Assembly (NCBI GenBank): GCA_022448085.1
Contig: JAKUTH010000005.1
Coordinates: forward strand, 1-64,000
Length of the DNA stretch: 64,000 bases
Reading direction: 5' to 3'
DNA from: Pseudomonadales bacterium
GTDB taxonomy: Bacteria; Pseudomonadota; Gammaproteobacteria; Pseudomonadales; Azotimanducaceae
Positions 22,296 through 31,852 of the stretch are shown one piece after another. The notes under the pieces are model-generated. The model saw only the letters and a list, made by a program, of their open reading frames with translations, was not told the origin of the DNA and searched no databases. Each line of letters begins with the position of its first letter. Within the stretch, counting starts at the first letter, position 1. Both the position numbers and the translations under genes were made by a program.

Positions 22296-23228
22296 TTACA
22301 GTTTCCGTTCTCCCAAAACCAGGCGGCGCGGCGCGACGCGTCCGTCCTCCATAATTTCACCCATCCCTAAGAACCATTCATCGTTCAAACACGATTCTCG
22401 TAACTGAACCCACCCTTCGCTAGGTGCGTGCGGCACTACCACGGGTTGACCTTGTCGCAGGTAATAGGCGGAAGTCGTATTCAACCGAACCGCCGGCCAT
22501 TGGCTTACCGCGCTCGAAATCGGGGCGAGCAACATATCCAGTCGATCCTCGGCCCGAGCGGTTTCAATTTCGTCGAACGTCACCAAATCTGATTCTGTAA
22601 AGGGCCCCGCCATTAAACGGCGTAATTCCGCAACGTGGGCTCCGCACCCCAGCTGTTCCCCAAGATCGTCCGCAATGGTTCTGACGTAAGTGCCCTTACT
22701 ACTATGCACCTGCAACGTGATTTCGGATCCGCTGAACGTCAACAATTCAATGGAATAAACGGTTATCCGTCGAGATTCCCGTTCAACCTCAATTCCCTGT
22801 CGGGCATATTTATAGAGGGGTTTCCCTCGATGTTTGATCGCTGAGTACATGGAAGGGATCTGATCGATTTCTCCACGGAAGCTCCCGATTGCATTCTGAA
22901 TACGATCCAGGGTAACTCCTGTAGTACTCCGCTCTTCAATGATGTCAGAGTCCGCATCGCCACTTGCGGTCCGAATGCCCAATCTAAGTCTCGCCCTGTA
23001 TTTCTTGTCGGAAGTAAGCAAAAACCGGGAGAATTTTGTCGCTTCCCCAAAACAAAGCGGCAATACACCCGTCGCTAGAGGGTCGAGGCTCCCCGTATGA
23101 CCGACCTTACGAGCATTAAACAATGTTTTCGCGCGCTGGACGGCTTCACTGGAGGTCACGCCTCGAGGTTTGTCCAAAACAACAACCCCACTAACATCTC
23201 GACCTTTTCGACTTCGACTACGCCCCAT
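22296..23228 (-). CDS. truB: tRNA pseudouridine-55 synthase
   Basis: TruB makes the universal pseudouridine 55 in the tRNA T-loop and acts as a tRNA chaperone. The 310-residue protein shows [16 protein letters not shown], the catalytic [23 protein letters not shown] (Asp in GSLDPLA), and [10 protein letters not shown]. The ATG at 23228 (MGRSRSRKG) gives the family-typical start and overlaps the end of rbfA by 11 bp. Confidence 0.95.
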   Translation of the reverse strand: MGRSRSRKGRDVSGVVVLDKPRGVTSSEAVQRAKTLFNARKVGHTGSLDPLATGVLPLCFGEATKFSRFLLTSDKKYRARLRLGIRTASGDADSDIIEERSTTGVTLDRIQNAIGSFRGEIDQIPSMYSAIKHRGKPLYKYARQGIEVERESRRITVYSIELLTFSGSEITLQVHSSKGTYVRTIADDLGEQLGCGAHVAELRRLMAGPFTESDLVTFDEIETARAEDRLDMLLAPISSAVSQWPAVRLNTTSAYYLRQGQPVVVPHAPSEGWVQLRESCLNDEWFLGMGEIMEDGRVAPRRLVLGERKL

Positions 23229-23643
23229 CAGAAACTTCCGTCTCCGACAGGCAGGCACCACGTATTTGGTCGGAAGCCAACGCTCGCTCAATTAATGCTT
23301 CGAGCTGTGGGCCACTTTGGATTAGCTCATCATAATGGAATCGCAGAGCGGGCGTGGTCCGCATGACGTGGCGCTTCGACAAAATAGAACGCAAGAAGCC
23401 TGCCGCTCCTTGCAGTGCGCGAAGGATCTCGTCTTTGTCTTCGTATTGATCTTGCTGGGCTGAAACGGTCGTAAAATAGACATCAGCATACGAAAGGTCC
23501 TTACTGACTATCACGTCCGTGATAGACAACATCCCTATCCTCGGATCGCGCATTTCACGCTGAATCACCTCCGCGAGCTCCTTACGCAAAAAGTCCCCAA
23601 CACGGAGTTCTCGGCCATTTCTTTGTTGATTACGCGTAGACAA
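23218..23643 (-). CDS. rbfA: 30S ribosome-binding factor A
   Basis: RbfA is a KH-like cold-shock assembly factor that binds immature 30S subunits. The 141-residue product shows VGDFLRKELAEVIQREMRDPRIG and the typical SYADVYFTT strand. The start is TTG, 3 bp after infB. The order infB-rbfA-truB-rpsO-pnp is conserved. Confidence 0.92.
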   Translation of the reverse strand: MSTRNQQRNGRELRVGDFLRKELAEVIQREMRDPRIGMLSITDVIVSKDLSYADVYFTTVSAQQDQYEDKDEILRALQGAAGFLRSILSKRHVMRTTPALRFHYDELIQSGPQLEALIERALASDQIRGACLSETEVSDGA

Positions 23644-23646
23644 AAT

Positions 23647-26217
23647 TCATAAAGCCCGGGCGAATTCTGTGGTGTCAAAAACTTCAATTTTGTCGCCCGA
23701 TTGAACATCGTTATAGTTACGAACGCCGATGCCACACTCGAGGCCATTTCGTACTTCACCTACGTCGTCTTTGAATCGGCGAAGCGATTCCAATTCGCCT
23801 TCGTAAATAACAACATTTTCCCTTAGTACACGGATGCTTTTGTTACGGAAAACAGTTCCTTCGACCACCATACAACCAGCTACTTGTCCATATCGCGGAG
23901 ATTGGAAAACATCCCGAACTTCCGCAGTACCAACTATCTCTTCGCGAATCTCCGGGGCCAGCATGCCCTCCAGAATAGTCCTAACGTCGTCGAGCAACTC
24001 ATATATAACGCTGTAATAACGGAGTTCTATCCCCTCTTTCTCGATCAAGTCCTTAGCCGAATTGTCCGCCCGTACATTGAAGCCAAAAATGACGGCCCCA
24101 TACGTCATCGCCATGGTGGCATCCGATTCGGATATCCCTCCTACGCCCGAACCCAGAACATTTACAGACACTTCCTCGTTACCAATTTCGGCAAAAGATT
24201 GCGTTATAGCCTCCAAGGAACCACGCACATCCGTCTTTAAGACTAATTTAAGAACCCTTTTTTCACCCTTGCCAAGGTTTGCAAACACATTTTCGAGCTT
24301 AGCGGCTTGCTGCGAAGCCTGACGCTTCTCTTGGCTCCTATGGGCACGAAATTCTGCAAGATCCCGTGCACGTCGATCGTCTGTTGCTACCGAGAAGTCA
24401 TCTCCCGCGTTGGGAGTCCCGTTTAGTCCAAGGACCTCGACCGGAATGGATGGCCCCGCGCTAGTCACGTTTTGACCATGCTCGTTAACTAACGCGCGTA
24501 CTTTCCCGAACGTTTCGCCCGCAATAATCACGTCGCCTTGTTGCAATGTCCCGTTCTGGACCAAGACAGTTGCTACTGGGCCTCGCCCACGCTCGAGTTT
24601 TGATTCGATTACAACTCCACGCCCCGGTGCTTCGGGAACCGCCTTCAGTTCTAGAATCTCTGCTTGCAGGTTTACGGCTTCTAGAAGCGCATCAATTCCC
24701 TCTCCTGTTTCCGCGGAAACATTCACAAACTGAGTATCTCCTCCCCAATCTTCCGGTATGACGTCAATGGCAGCGAGTTCATTTCGGACTCGTTCCGGGT
24801 CAGCCCCCTCGAGATCTATTTTATTGACTGCGACAACCAGCGGCACTTCGGCTGCTTTCGCATGTTGGACAGCTTCCTCGGTCTGCGGCATAACCCCATC
24901 ATCCGCTGCACATACGAGAATGACGACGTCCGTCGCCATCGCACCACGAGCACGCATTGCGGTAAACGCCGCGTGGCCGGGGGTATCTATGAAAGAAATG
25001 TTCCCTTGGGGGGTCTCAACATGGTACGCACCAATGTGTTGAGTAATTCCACCCGCTTCACCCGCAACAACCCGCGACTTTCGTATGTGATCTAGAAGTG
25101 ATGTCTTCCCGTGGTCGACATGTCCCATCACCGTCACGACGGCGGATCGCGAAACAAGATCGCCTTCGACCTTCAAAGACTCTTCCAATTCCTGTTCTAT
25201 CCGGTCGTCAGCAACAATTTTTGCTTTATGGCCCGTTTCTTCGACCACTAGAACCGCAGTATCCTGATCGATGGTCTGATTAATTGTTGCCATGACACCC
25301 ATTCCCATAAGTGTCTTGATAACCTCGCCCGTCTTTACCGACATCCGCTGTGCTAGGTCACCCACAGAAACCAATTCGCCGATCTCTACTTCTCTTTGAA
25401 TTTCCTCGATCGGCTTGGAAAACTCTCCCCCTTGTTTTTCTTGCTGAAGGGCTACTCTCTGCTTCATTCGGCGAGATTCTTTCTTTAAAGACAACTCGCG
25501 TCGACGGGTTCGTTCTCCATCGGGAGGCCCCGATCTACCGCGATCGCGACTTTGACCCTTACCCCTTCGATTTCCCTTTTCCGCTGCCTGCTCCTGCGCC
25601 TGCGCCGATGCTGCAGCTTGAGCGACAGCATCCGCTTCTGTTTTATCCTCTTTAGCTTTAGTTTCTGCTTTAACTTTTACTTCGTCTTTGACTTGAGCTT
25701 CTCGGTCGTCAGGTTCACTTACCGCGAGCAACTCCTCTTTCTCGCGGAGTTCAGCCTCTTCCTTCTTACGAATCGTCTCGGCTCTACCTTCCTGCTCAGC
25801 AGCTTGTCTTTGGTTCTCCTCTAGGCGAATACGCTCCGCTTCGATTTGAAGCTGACTCGGATCACTTGAGACCTTAGAACCCGACTCTCCCGATTGGGCA
25901 TCTTCTGACGATTCCGCATCAACGCGCTTTACGTACGTCCGCTTACGCCGAGTCTCAACCTTTACACTATGACCGCCTCTGCCGATTTTCAGAGTACTCT
26001 GGGCGCGTCTTTTCAAAGTAATCTTTTTGGGGGAAACAGAAGCTGACGGGGCGCCTTGCTCTCCTTTTAAGAACGCTAACAAGCCTTGCTTATCTTCATC
26101 TGACACCATATCCGCTTCGTTAATCTGAGGCAGCCCGGCTTCGTGCATTTGTTGCAGCAGTTTCTCGATTGCAACACCGGTCGTTTCAGCGAGTTGTTTT
26201 ACCGTTACCTCAGCCAT
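23647..26217 (-). CDS. infB: Translation initiation factor IF-2
   Basis: IF-2 is the GTPase that recruits formylmethionyl-tRNA to the 30S subunit. The 856-residue protein has an N-terminal IF2_N module ([20 protein letters not shown]) and a long charged, Lys/Glu/Ala-rich linker (~residues 65-260). A second IF2_N region follows, then the G domain with [17 protein letters not shown] and NKIDLEGAD, and the C-terminal beta-barrels. Its initiator tRNA gene is the first gene of the same operon (28388-28464). Confidence 0.97.
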   Translation of the reverse strand: MAEVTVKQLAETTGVAIEKLLQQMHEAGLPQINEADMVSDEDKQGLLAFLKGEQGAPSASVSPKKITLKRRAQSTLKIGRGGHSVKVETRRKRTYVKRVDAESSEDAQSGESGSKVSSDPSQLQIEAERIRLEENQRQAAEQEGRAETIRKKEEAELREKEELLAVSEPDDREAQVKDEVKVKAETKAKEDKTEADAVAQAAASAQAQEQAAEKGNRRGKGQSRDRGRSGPPDGERTRRRELSLKKESRRMKQRVALQQEKQGGEFSKPIEEIQREVEIGELVSVGDLAQRMSVKTGEVIKTLMGMGVMATINQTIDQDTAVLVVEETGHKAKIVADDRIEQELEESLKVEGDLVSRSAVVTVMGHVDHGKTSLLDHIRKSRVVAGEAGGITQHIGAYHVETPQGNISFIDTPGHAAFTAMRARGAMATDVVILVCAADDGVMPQTEEAVQHAKAAEVPLVVAVNKIDLEGADPERVRNELAAIDVIPEDWGGDTQFVNVSAETGEGIDALLEAVNLQAEILELKAVPEAPGRGVVIESKLERGRGPVATVLVQNGTLQQGDVIIAGETFGKVRALVNEHGQNVTSAGPSIPVEVLGLNGTPNAGDDFSVATDDRRARDLAEFRAHRSQEKRQASQQAAKLENVFANLGKGEKRVLKLVLKTDVRGSLEAITQSFAEIGNEEVSVNVLGSGVGGISESDATMAMTYGAVIFGFNVRADNSAKDLIEKEGIELRYYSVIYELLDDVRTILEGMLAPEIREEIVGTAEVRDVFQSPRYGQVAGCMVVEGTVFRNKSIRVLRENVVIYEGELESLRRFKDDVGEVRNGLECGIGVRNYNDVQSGDKIEVFDTTEFARAL

Positions 26218-26235
26218 TGGTATCTCTATTGAAAA

Positions 26236-27765
26236 TCAATCTGGCTCCCCAACTTCAGCCTCTTCGAACCACGGGGCACGGGCCGTCATAATTAGCGCTG
26301 CCGCTTCGTCTTCGTCTAGACTTTCAACGATTTCAATGAGTTCGGGTATGGCTAATTCTGCCAAACTCTCCATTGAAGTTACGCCACCTGCCGCCATCGT
26401 CTTAGCCAACTCACCGGTCATGCCTTGCATCGCTAAGAGATCTTCTTGCGGCTCTTGTCCATCTCGTTGTTCTTCGGAAGCGATCGCTCTAGTAAGCATC
26501 GAGTCCTTAGCACGGTTCCGCAATTCGTTTACGATTTCCTCATCAAATCCATCGATAGCACTAAGTTCCTCGATCGGTACGTAGGCGACCTCTTCAACGG
26601 TTGTAAATCCTTCTTCAACAAGCACGGCTGCCACGTCTTCATCGACAGATAGCGCAGTCATAAAATTGGCTACATGCTGCTGAGCTTCGTCCTGTTGCTT
26701 CTGCGCCGCTTCATCTTCGGTCATGATGTTCAGTTTCCAACCCGTCAGTTCGCTAGCAAGCCTGACATTCTGGCCACCCCGCCCAATCGCTTGGGCAAGA
26801 TTGTCTTCCGCAACAGCTATATCCATAGAATGTGCATCCTCATCCATAACAATCGATGCAACTTCCGCTGGACTCATGGCATTAATAACCAGTTGCGCGG
26901 GATTGTCGTCCCACAAAACTACATCAACCCTTTCCCCGGCCAACTCTCCAGAAACCGCCTGCACCCGGGAACCACGCATGCCAACGCAAGCCCCAACCGC
27001 ATCTATTCGCCCATCGTTCGTCGTAACCGCTATTTTGGCTCGTGAGCCAGGATCTCTTGCCGATCCACGAATCTCGATTACGTCTTCAGCGATTTCAGGT
27101 ACTTCAAGTTTGAATAGTTCTACGAGCATCGCTGGTATAGTTCTCGTCAAAATGATTTGCGGACCTCGGGCATCGGGCCGCACCTCTAGCAGGAATGCGC
27201 GCAACCGATCGCCGATGCGAAACGTTTCTCGCGGGATTAGGTGTTCTCGAAGTAAAACAGCCTCGGCATTATTACCGAGATCGGCGATAACTGAATCACG
27301 CGACGTTTTTTTGACGATCCCGCTTACTAACTCGCCAACCTTCGGTAAATACTCTCGAATAACCTGTTCGCGCTCGGCTTCCCGAACTTTTTGCAGTATT
27401 ACCTGGCGAGCAGTTTGAGCAACAATTCGACCAAACGCGACTGATTCAGCTGGTTCCTCCCAAACATCACCAATCCCGAGGCTAGGGTCTTTTTCTTTCG
27501 CTTCGTCGGGCGTCAGTTGGGCATCAGGGTTAAAGGGGAATTCTTCATCTATCTCTGCTGGATCCACCACCAACCAGGTCCTAATGGTTTCGTAATCACC
27601 AGTTTCCCAGTCGATTGAGACTCGAAATTCAGCATCGTCTCGGCGCCGCTTTTTTGTTGCGGTCGCCAGTGCTACCTCGATCGCATCGCAAACAATTTCT
27701 TTGGGTACCCCTTTTTCGTTCGAGACCGAATCTACAGCGGCAAGTATGTCTTTAGTCAGCATCAA
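26236..27765 (-). CDS. nusA: Transcription termination/antitermination protein NusA
   Basis: NusA modulates pausing, termination and rRNA antitermination. The 509-residue protein has the N-terminal RNAP-binding domain and S1 (VSGIVKKTSRDSVIADLG). KH1 and KH2 follow (KIAVTTNDGRIDAVGACVG, AIGRGGQNVRLASELTGW), then two acidic C-terminal repeats as in enteric NusA. Two adjacent start methionines are possible. It lies 8 bp after rimP and 18 bp before infB. Confidence 0.96.
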   Translation of the reverse strand: MMLTKDILAAVDSVSNEKGVPKEIVCDAIEVALATATKKRRRDDAEFRVSIDWETGDYETIRTWLVVDPAEIDEEFPFNPDAQLTPDEAKEKDPSLGIGDVWEEPAESVAFGRIVAQTARQVILQKVREAEREQVIREYLPKVGELVSGIVKKTSRDSVIADLGNNAEAVLLREHLIPRETFRIGDRLRAFLLEVRPDARGPQIILTRTIPAMLVELFKLEVPEIAEDVIEIRGSARDPGSRAKIAVTTNDGRIDAVGACVGMRGSRVQAVSGELAGERVDVVLWDDNPAQLVINAMSPAEVASIVMDEDAHSMDIAVAEDNLAQAIGRGGQNVRLASELTGWKLNIMTEDEAAQKQQDEAQQHVANFMTALSVDEDVAAVLVEEGFTTVEEVAYVPIEELSAIDGFDEEIVNELRNRAKDSMLTRAIASEEQRDGQEPQEDLLAMQGMTGELAKTMAAGGVTSMESLAELAIPELIEIVESLDEDEAAALIMTARAPWFEEAEVGEPD

Positions 27766-27773
27766 AGATAACC

Positions 27774-28232
27774 CTAATCAAATTGGGGTACGACGCGTGC
27801 CCTTCGTACCTGCTCAAGCGGAATCAAATACTCCTCATCGTCGACGGTTACTACCAGCTCACTATCCTCGACCCCAACGAGTAGACCTTCGACTCGTCGT
27901 CGACCATCGAGTGGAACTTCCAGCCGAACATTCACCTGTTGACCAATATGCATCTGGAATTGTTTATCTTTAAACAAGATTCGATCTAACCCTGGCGAGG
28001 AAACCTCGAGCGTATACGAGTCGTTAAATGAGTCGTCAACATCGAGGATGCTGCTTAATTGCCGGCTTACAGCCTCGCAGTCACCTACCGCAATTCCTGA
28101 ATCAGAATCGATGTATACGCATAGCTTTTCATGCGCGCCATTGCCATTGGAATCAATTCCCCATAGCTCATAACCCATCGCGCCGACAGTTGGTTCGATT
28201 AGCTGCTCTATATCTCTGGCTCGTCTATTCAC
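27774..28232 (-). CDS. rimP: Ribosome maturation factor RimP
   Basis: RimP assists 30S subunit maturation. The product has RARDIEQLIEPTVGAMGYELWGI, the conserved YTLEVSSPGLDRILF block, and an SH3-like C-terminus. I prefer the GTG at 28232 because AGGA sits 6 nt upstream. A GTG at 28250 in the same frame lies only a few bases past the terminator T-run. The operon order tRNA(fMet)-rimP-nusA-infB is the classic one (metY-rimP-nusA in E. coli). Confidence 0.93.
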   Translation of the reverse strand: MNRRARDIEQLIEPTVGAMGYELWGIDSNGNGAHEKLCVYIDSDSGIAVGDCEAVSRQLSSILDVDDSFNDSYTLEVSSPGLDRILFKDKQFQMHIGQQVNVRLEVPLDGRRRVEGLLVGVEDSELVVTVDDEEYLIPLEQVRRARVVPQFD

Positions 28233-28254
28233 TAGCTGTCCTGATCCCACTCAC

Positions 28255-28274
28255 AAAAAATGGGCTTACGCCCA
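28255..28274 (-). terminator. Intrinsic terminator between tRNA-fMet and rimP
   Basis: On the minus strand the sequence reads TGGGC-GTAA-GCCCA followed by six T residues, a compact five-pair hairpin with a T-run. It lies between the initiator tRNA and rimP. It probably ends most tRNA transcripts and lets a fraction, or antiterminated complexes, continue into the nusA operon. Confidence 0.75.
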
Positions 28275-28387
28275 TTACCCAAGAACAAGCCGCACCTCCT
28301 GACCCGGCGTGCTCTTGCCCACGACACTGTTGTCGGAACATTAACTCCCTACCCAACGAAAGGCCCCAATCTGGGACCCGATCGCAT

Positions 28388-28464
<77 letters not shown>

Positions 28465-28479
28465 TCAGCAAGATGCGCG

Positions 28480-28508
28480 ATTATAGGGACCGTCATATCG
28501 GGACGCAA
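28480..28508 (-). promoter_or_regulatory. Sigma-70 promoter of the initiator tRNA
   Basis: On the minus strand TTGCGT (28503-28508) and a perfect TATAAT (28480-28485) are separated by exactly 17 nt. The -10 is followed by a GC-rich CGCGC discriminator typical of stable-RNA promoters. The tRNA begins 15 nt after the -10. This is among the best promoter matches in the window. Confidence 0.8.
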
Positions 28509-29046
28509 CGAATCAAAAAATCGGCCGACTATGCCGTTTCTTATAATGCGTGCCTGGCGATATTCTGTGACGGGTATCTCCAAACAATATGTATGTTTCG
28601 ATACCGGTCAGGGGACTAGATACAACGACGTATATGCTGGAAGCGCGCCATACACTTCCGACTGAAACAGACCTATTTAACCCGCAAACCCCCGTTGCAT
28701 CGCTTAAGCGCTTCGACTAAACGACTGCTTGCGAATAATGGCGCCGAACAGTTGGGATATTGGTTTGTTCGCTCAAGCTTTTGAGGTTTATGGATCAGGA
28801 TACAAAGAGCGAATGATCAAAAGAGATAGGGAAGCAGTAAACACTAACTAGGCACCTCGGGTACAAACGTTCCCATCGCGTAATCCAAGTACTTCTGTAC
28901 TAGTACCCACGCCGCTAGCCGAGGCCTGTCATGGCTCTTGAGATTGGTTCAGGCTTCAGAGTAGATAAAACAGTGTGCGCTTTTATGCCCTTCACTATGA
29001 ACTAGGTGACCGCAACTATTGATGTAACAGGGCTAATCAGTACGAA
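28509..29046 (-). other. Gene-free spacer between tRNA-fMet promoter and tRNA-Leu
   Basis: About 540 bases contain no credible reading frame. The most structured part is 28851-28926, where CCTCG/CGAGG and GGTAC/GTACC arms stack on one side and an inner AGTAC-TTCT-GTACT hairpin is enclosed. It could be a small RNA on either strand or just spacer. I do not recognise it as 6S, RNase P or any other family. Confidence 0.4.
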
Positions 29047-29133
29047 TGGTGCCGAAGAGAGGACTCGAACCTCCACGGGCATAAGCCCACTACCCCCTCA
29101 AGGTAGCGTGTCTACCAATTCCACCACTTCGGC
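29047..29133 (-). tRNA. leuU: tRNA-Leu (anticodon GAG)
   Basis: This is an 87-nt class II tRNA with a long variable arm and encoded CCA. On the minus strand it starts GCCGAAGTGGTGGAATTGG, has a TTGAGGG anticodon loop (GAG), GGTTCGAGTCC in the T-arm, and ends TTCGGCACCA. It lies 4 bp after secG, the same place as leuU in E. coli and in Pseudomonas. Confidence 0.96.
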
Positions 29134-29137
29134 GCAT

Positions 29138-29572
29138 TTATAATGGATCCGGAACGTCGGATTCTGCATCGGTCGATTGAGGCGCTAGTGATGGAAATTC
29201 ATCGCCCGGATCCGCGTATTCTCGCGATTCCTCACTTTCGCCACCTGTAGGGAAATCGCGTCCTGGCTCGAAGGATCGATCTTCTACTCGGGAATCCGGC
29301 ATCCCAATCCCTCTAATCGTATTTGCCTTTTCTCTGGCGGCATACGCGAGCCCGAACGCGATAAAGAAAAACCCAATCGCCAACCAAGCTGTCGCCTTTG
29401 TAATAAAGGAGGTTGTACCCTGAGCTCCAAAAAGGGTGTTGGCCGAGCCGCTACCGAAAGCCGCGCCTATATCCGCACCTTTGCCTTGCTGCAAAAGTAC
29501 TAACACGGCAAGTGCTAGCGCATCCACGATAAGTAGTATTAATAAAACCGTTTCGAGTGTGTCAATATTCAA
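29138..29572 (-). CDS. secG: Preprotein translocase subunit SecG
   Basis: SecG is the small stimulating subunit of SecYEG. Two membrane segments (about residues 5-27 and 55-78) flank the conserved LLQQGKGADIGAAFGSGSANTLFG loop. The hydrophilic C-terminal tail of some 60 residues is acidic and longer than in E. coli. The start is TTG and overlaps the tpiA stop by 4 bp. Confidence 0.93.
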   Translation of the reverse strand: MNIDTLETVLLILLIVDALALAVLVLLQQGKGADIGAAFGSGSANTLFGAQGTTSFITKATAWLAIGFFFIAFGLAYAAREKANTIRGIGMPDSRVEDRSFEPGRDFPTGGESEESREYADPGDEFPSLAPQSTDAESDVPDPL

Positions 29573-30312
29573 CGCGATACCGCTCTACAGATTTTTGCGA
29601 ATTCCTTGAATTCAAGCGATGCTCCTCCCACCAGACCTCCGTCGATATCCCCCTCTGCAAACAACTCAGCTGCAGTATTTGCGTTCACACTACCGCCGTA
29701 CAAAACCCTGGTATTTTTCGCAGTCGTTGCATCGGATTTCGTCAGAACAGCTCTGATAAACGCGTGCATTGATTGGGCTTGATCCGGTCTCGCCGTTTCT
29801 CCTGTACCTATTGCCCAAACTGGTTCATAAGCAATAACCGCGTTCGCGAATGCCTTAATTCCCACGGTTTTTATAATGACATCGATCTGTCCAGACACGA
29901 CAGATTCTGCCCTACCTTCCAGTCTCTCTTCGAGAGATTCACCGACGCACAATACCGGAGTAAGCCCTGCGCGCTGACACGCAGTGAATTTTTCAGCAAC
30001 TAGTCCGTCGGATTCACCAAATAAATTACGTCTTTCAGAATGTCCAACTAATCCATACGTGGCACCCGAATCCACGGCCATTGCTGCGCTGATTTCTCCG
30101 GTGTACGCGCCGCTGCTAACATTACAAACATTCTGAACACCAACTGAAATTGAACGCTCTGCAAAACCTTCGGTCAATATCGACGTATAAAGAAAAGGCG
30201 GAAAAAGCACGACGTCAAGCGAACCATCTACATCAAAGTGCTGCAGGAATTCGCGACAAATAGCCCTGGAACCATTCATCTTCCAATTGGCAGCAACCAT
30301 CGGGGCACGCAC
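29569..30312 (-). CDS. tpiA: Triosephosphate isomerase
   Basis: TpiA interconverts dihydroxyacetone phosphate and glyceraldehyde-3-phosphate. The 247-residue protein shows VAANWKMNG (catalytic Asn/Lys), GHSERR (catalytic His), AYEPVWAIGTG (catalytic Glu and flexible loop), and YGGSVN (phosphate binding). The start is GTG at 30312; an ATG four codons later is possible. Gene order tpiA-secG-tRNA-Leu is conserved. Confidence 0.96.
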   Translation of the reverse strand: MRAPMVAANWKMNGSRAICREFLQHFDVDGSLDVVLFPPFLYTSILTEGFAERSISVGVQNVCNVSSGAYTGEISAAMAVDSGATYGLVGHSERRNLFGESDGLVAEKFTACQRAGLTPVLCVGESLEERLEGRAESVVSGQIDVIIKTVGIKAFANAVIAYEPVWAIGTGETARPDQAQSMHAFIRAVLTKSDATTAKNTRVLYGGSVNANTAAELFAEGDIDGGLVGGASLEFKEFAKICRAVSR

Positions 30313-30361
30313 CGCTCTTCTACCAGCCGCAAAGGGCCCAGGATAGTAGCAAGCACGTTCC

Positions 30362-31729
30362 TTATTGTGAACGCAAAGTTCCAGCCCCCTTATCCACCGA
30401 GGTGAGCGCTACATCTGCGATCCTCTCCGCATATCGGCGGACGTCCATAGAATTCTTCCCCTCAACCATAACCCTCAACAGTGGCTCCGTACCGGACGGA
30501 CGAACCAATACCCGGCCATCTCCCCCTATCTTTCGCTCAACGTCACGAATTGCATTGATAACACTGGGATGATTCACCACACCACCCGGATCTTCCAAAG
30601 CAACGTTAATCATTTCTTGCGGTAATTTCGTCATGCCCCTTTTAAGATCTGACAAAGAACGATTCAGCGAGACCATCGCGACAAGCACCTGGAGAGCAGA
30701 AACGATCCCATCGCCAGTTGTCGCCCAATCGAGACAAACGATATGTCCGGAACTTTCACCGCCCAACACCCAGCCTTTGTCGTGCAATAGCTCTACCACA
30801 TAACGATCGCCGACCTTTGCTCTCTCGAACGGAATACCCAGATCCTCAAACGCTCGCTGGAGCCCGCCGTTGGACATTTCAGTTCCAACAACACCGCCAC
30901 AAAATCGATTCCGCATCGACATAGAAAGAGCGATCACATATAGCAGTTCATCGCCATCGACAATTTCGCCCTCAGAGTCAACCATTATTACGCGGTCGCC
31001 ATCTCCATCGAGCGCGATTCCTACATCAGCACTTAACTCCAAAACTTTTTCGCGCAGAAGCTCTGGATGCGTTGATCCGCAATTTTTATTGATATTCGAA
31101 CCGTCGGGATCAACCGAAATCCCAATGACATCGGCGTCTAGTTCACGATACACGCGGGGAGCTACGTCATACGCCGCGCCATTCGCACAGTCCAAAACAA
31201 CCTTTAGACCATCAAGTCGTATCCGCGAATCAACGGTCCCTTTACAAGACTCGATATATCGACCGCGCGCATCATCGACGCGAAAGACGAGACCCAAATT
31301 CGACGCACTAATATGAGGAAGCGGCGTATTAAGCTGTCTTTCAATCGATAGCTCCATCGCGTCACTAAGCTTGTTTGCTTGACTGTCGAAAAACTTAAGC
31401 CCGTTATCATCAAAAGGATTGTGGGAAGCGGTTATGACAATCCCGAGATCACCACGCATCGTGCGCGTCATGTACGCAACTGCGGGAGTAGGAATAGGAC
31501 CCAGCAACGCCACATCAGCTCCTGCGGACGACAACCCAGCCTCCAACGCAGACTCCAGCATGTAACCAGAATTTCTTGTGTCCTTCCCAAGAATTACAAG
31601 CGGCCTTCGTCCTTTTACAGACAGAGCCCTGCCGACAGACCGCCCCAATTTCAAACAGAAATCAGGGTGAATAAGGTCGTCGCCAACGCGTCCGCGAATG
31701 CCATCAGTTCCGAAATACTGCTTACTCAA
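30362..31729 (-). CDS. glmM: Phosphoglucosamine mutase
   Basis: GlmM converts glucosamine-6-phosphate to glucosamine-1-phosphate for UDP-GlcNAc synthesis. The 455-residue protein has YFGTDGIRGRVG, the active serine loop TASHNPFDDNGLKFF, the metal loop DGDGDRVIMVD, and the sugar loop GGESSGHI. The phosphate loop is VRPSGTEPLLRVM. The start is TTG with GGAGG 4-5 nt upstream. folP, normally just upstream between ftsH and glmM, is missing. Confidence 0.96.
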   Translation of the reverse strand: MSKQYFGTDGIRGRVGDDLIHPDFCLKLGRSVGRALSVKGRRPLVILGKDTRNSGYMLESALEAGLSSAGADVALLGPIPTPAVAYMTRTMRGDLGIVITASHNPFDDNGLKFFDSQANKLSDAMELSIERQLNTPLPHISASNLGLVFRVDDARGRYIESCKGTVDSRIRLDGLKVVLDCANGAAYDVAPRVYRELDADVIGISVDPDGSNINKNCGSTHPELLREKVLELSADVGIALDGDGDRVIMVDSEGEIVDGDELLYVIALSMSMRNRFCGGVVGTEMSNGGLQRAFEDLGIPFERAKVGDRYVVELLHDKGWVLGGESSGHIVCLDWATTGDGIVSALQVLVAMVSLNRSLSDLKRGMTKLPQEMINVALEDPGGVVNHPSVINAIRDVERKIGGDGRVLVRPSGTEPLLRVMVEGKNSMDVRRYAERIADVALTSVDKGAGTLRSQ

Positions 31730-31852
31730 AACACCTCCCGTTCAAGAAGGGGACCATGTGGGGGCTTCGGATCAAGCAAACCTCAGAGACACTTTACACT
31801 CGGACGTTCTGTTTGAGGCTCAGCAAACGATCGGCTTTGCTTGGTGGGTAGC

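Noticed and set aside
28516-28540. CGGC/GCCG hairpin followed by a T-run downstream of tRNA-Leu
   Set aside because: It has four pairs with a seven-base loop, too weak, and sits over 500 nt from the tRNA.
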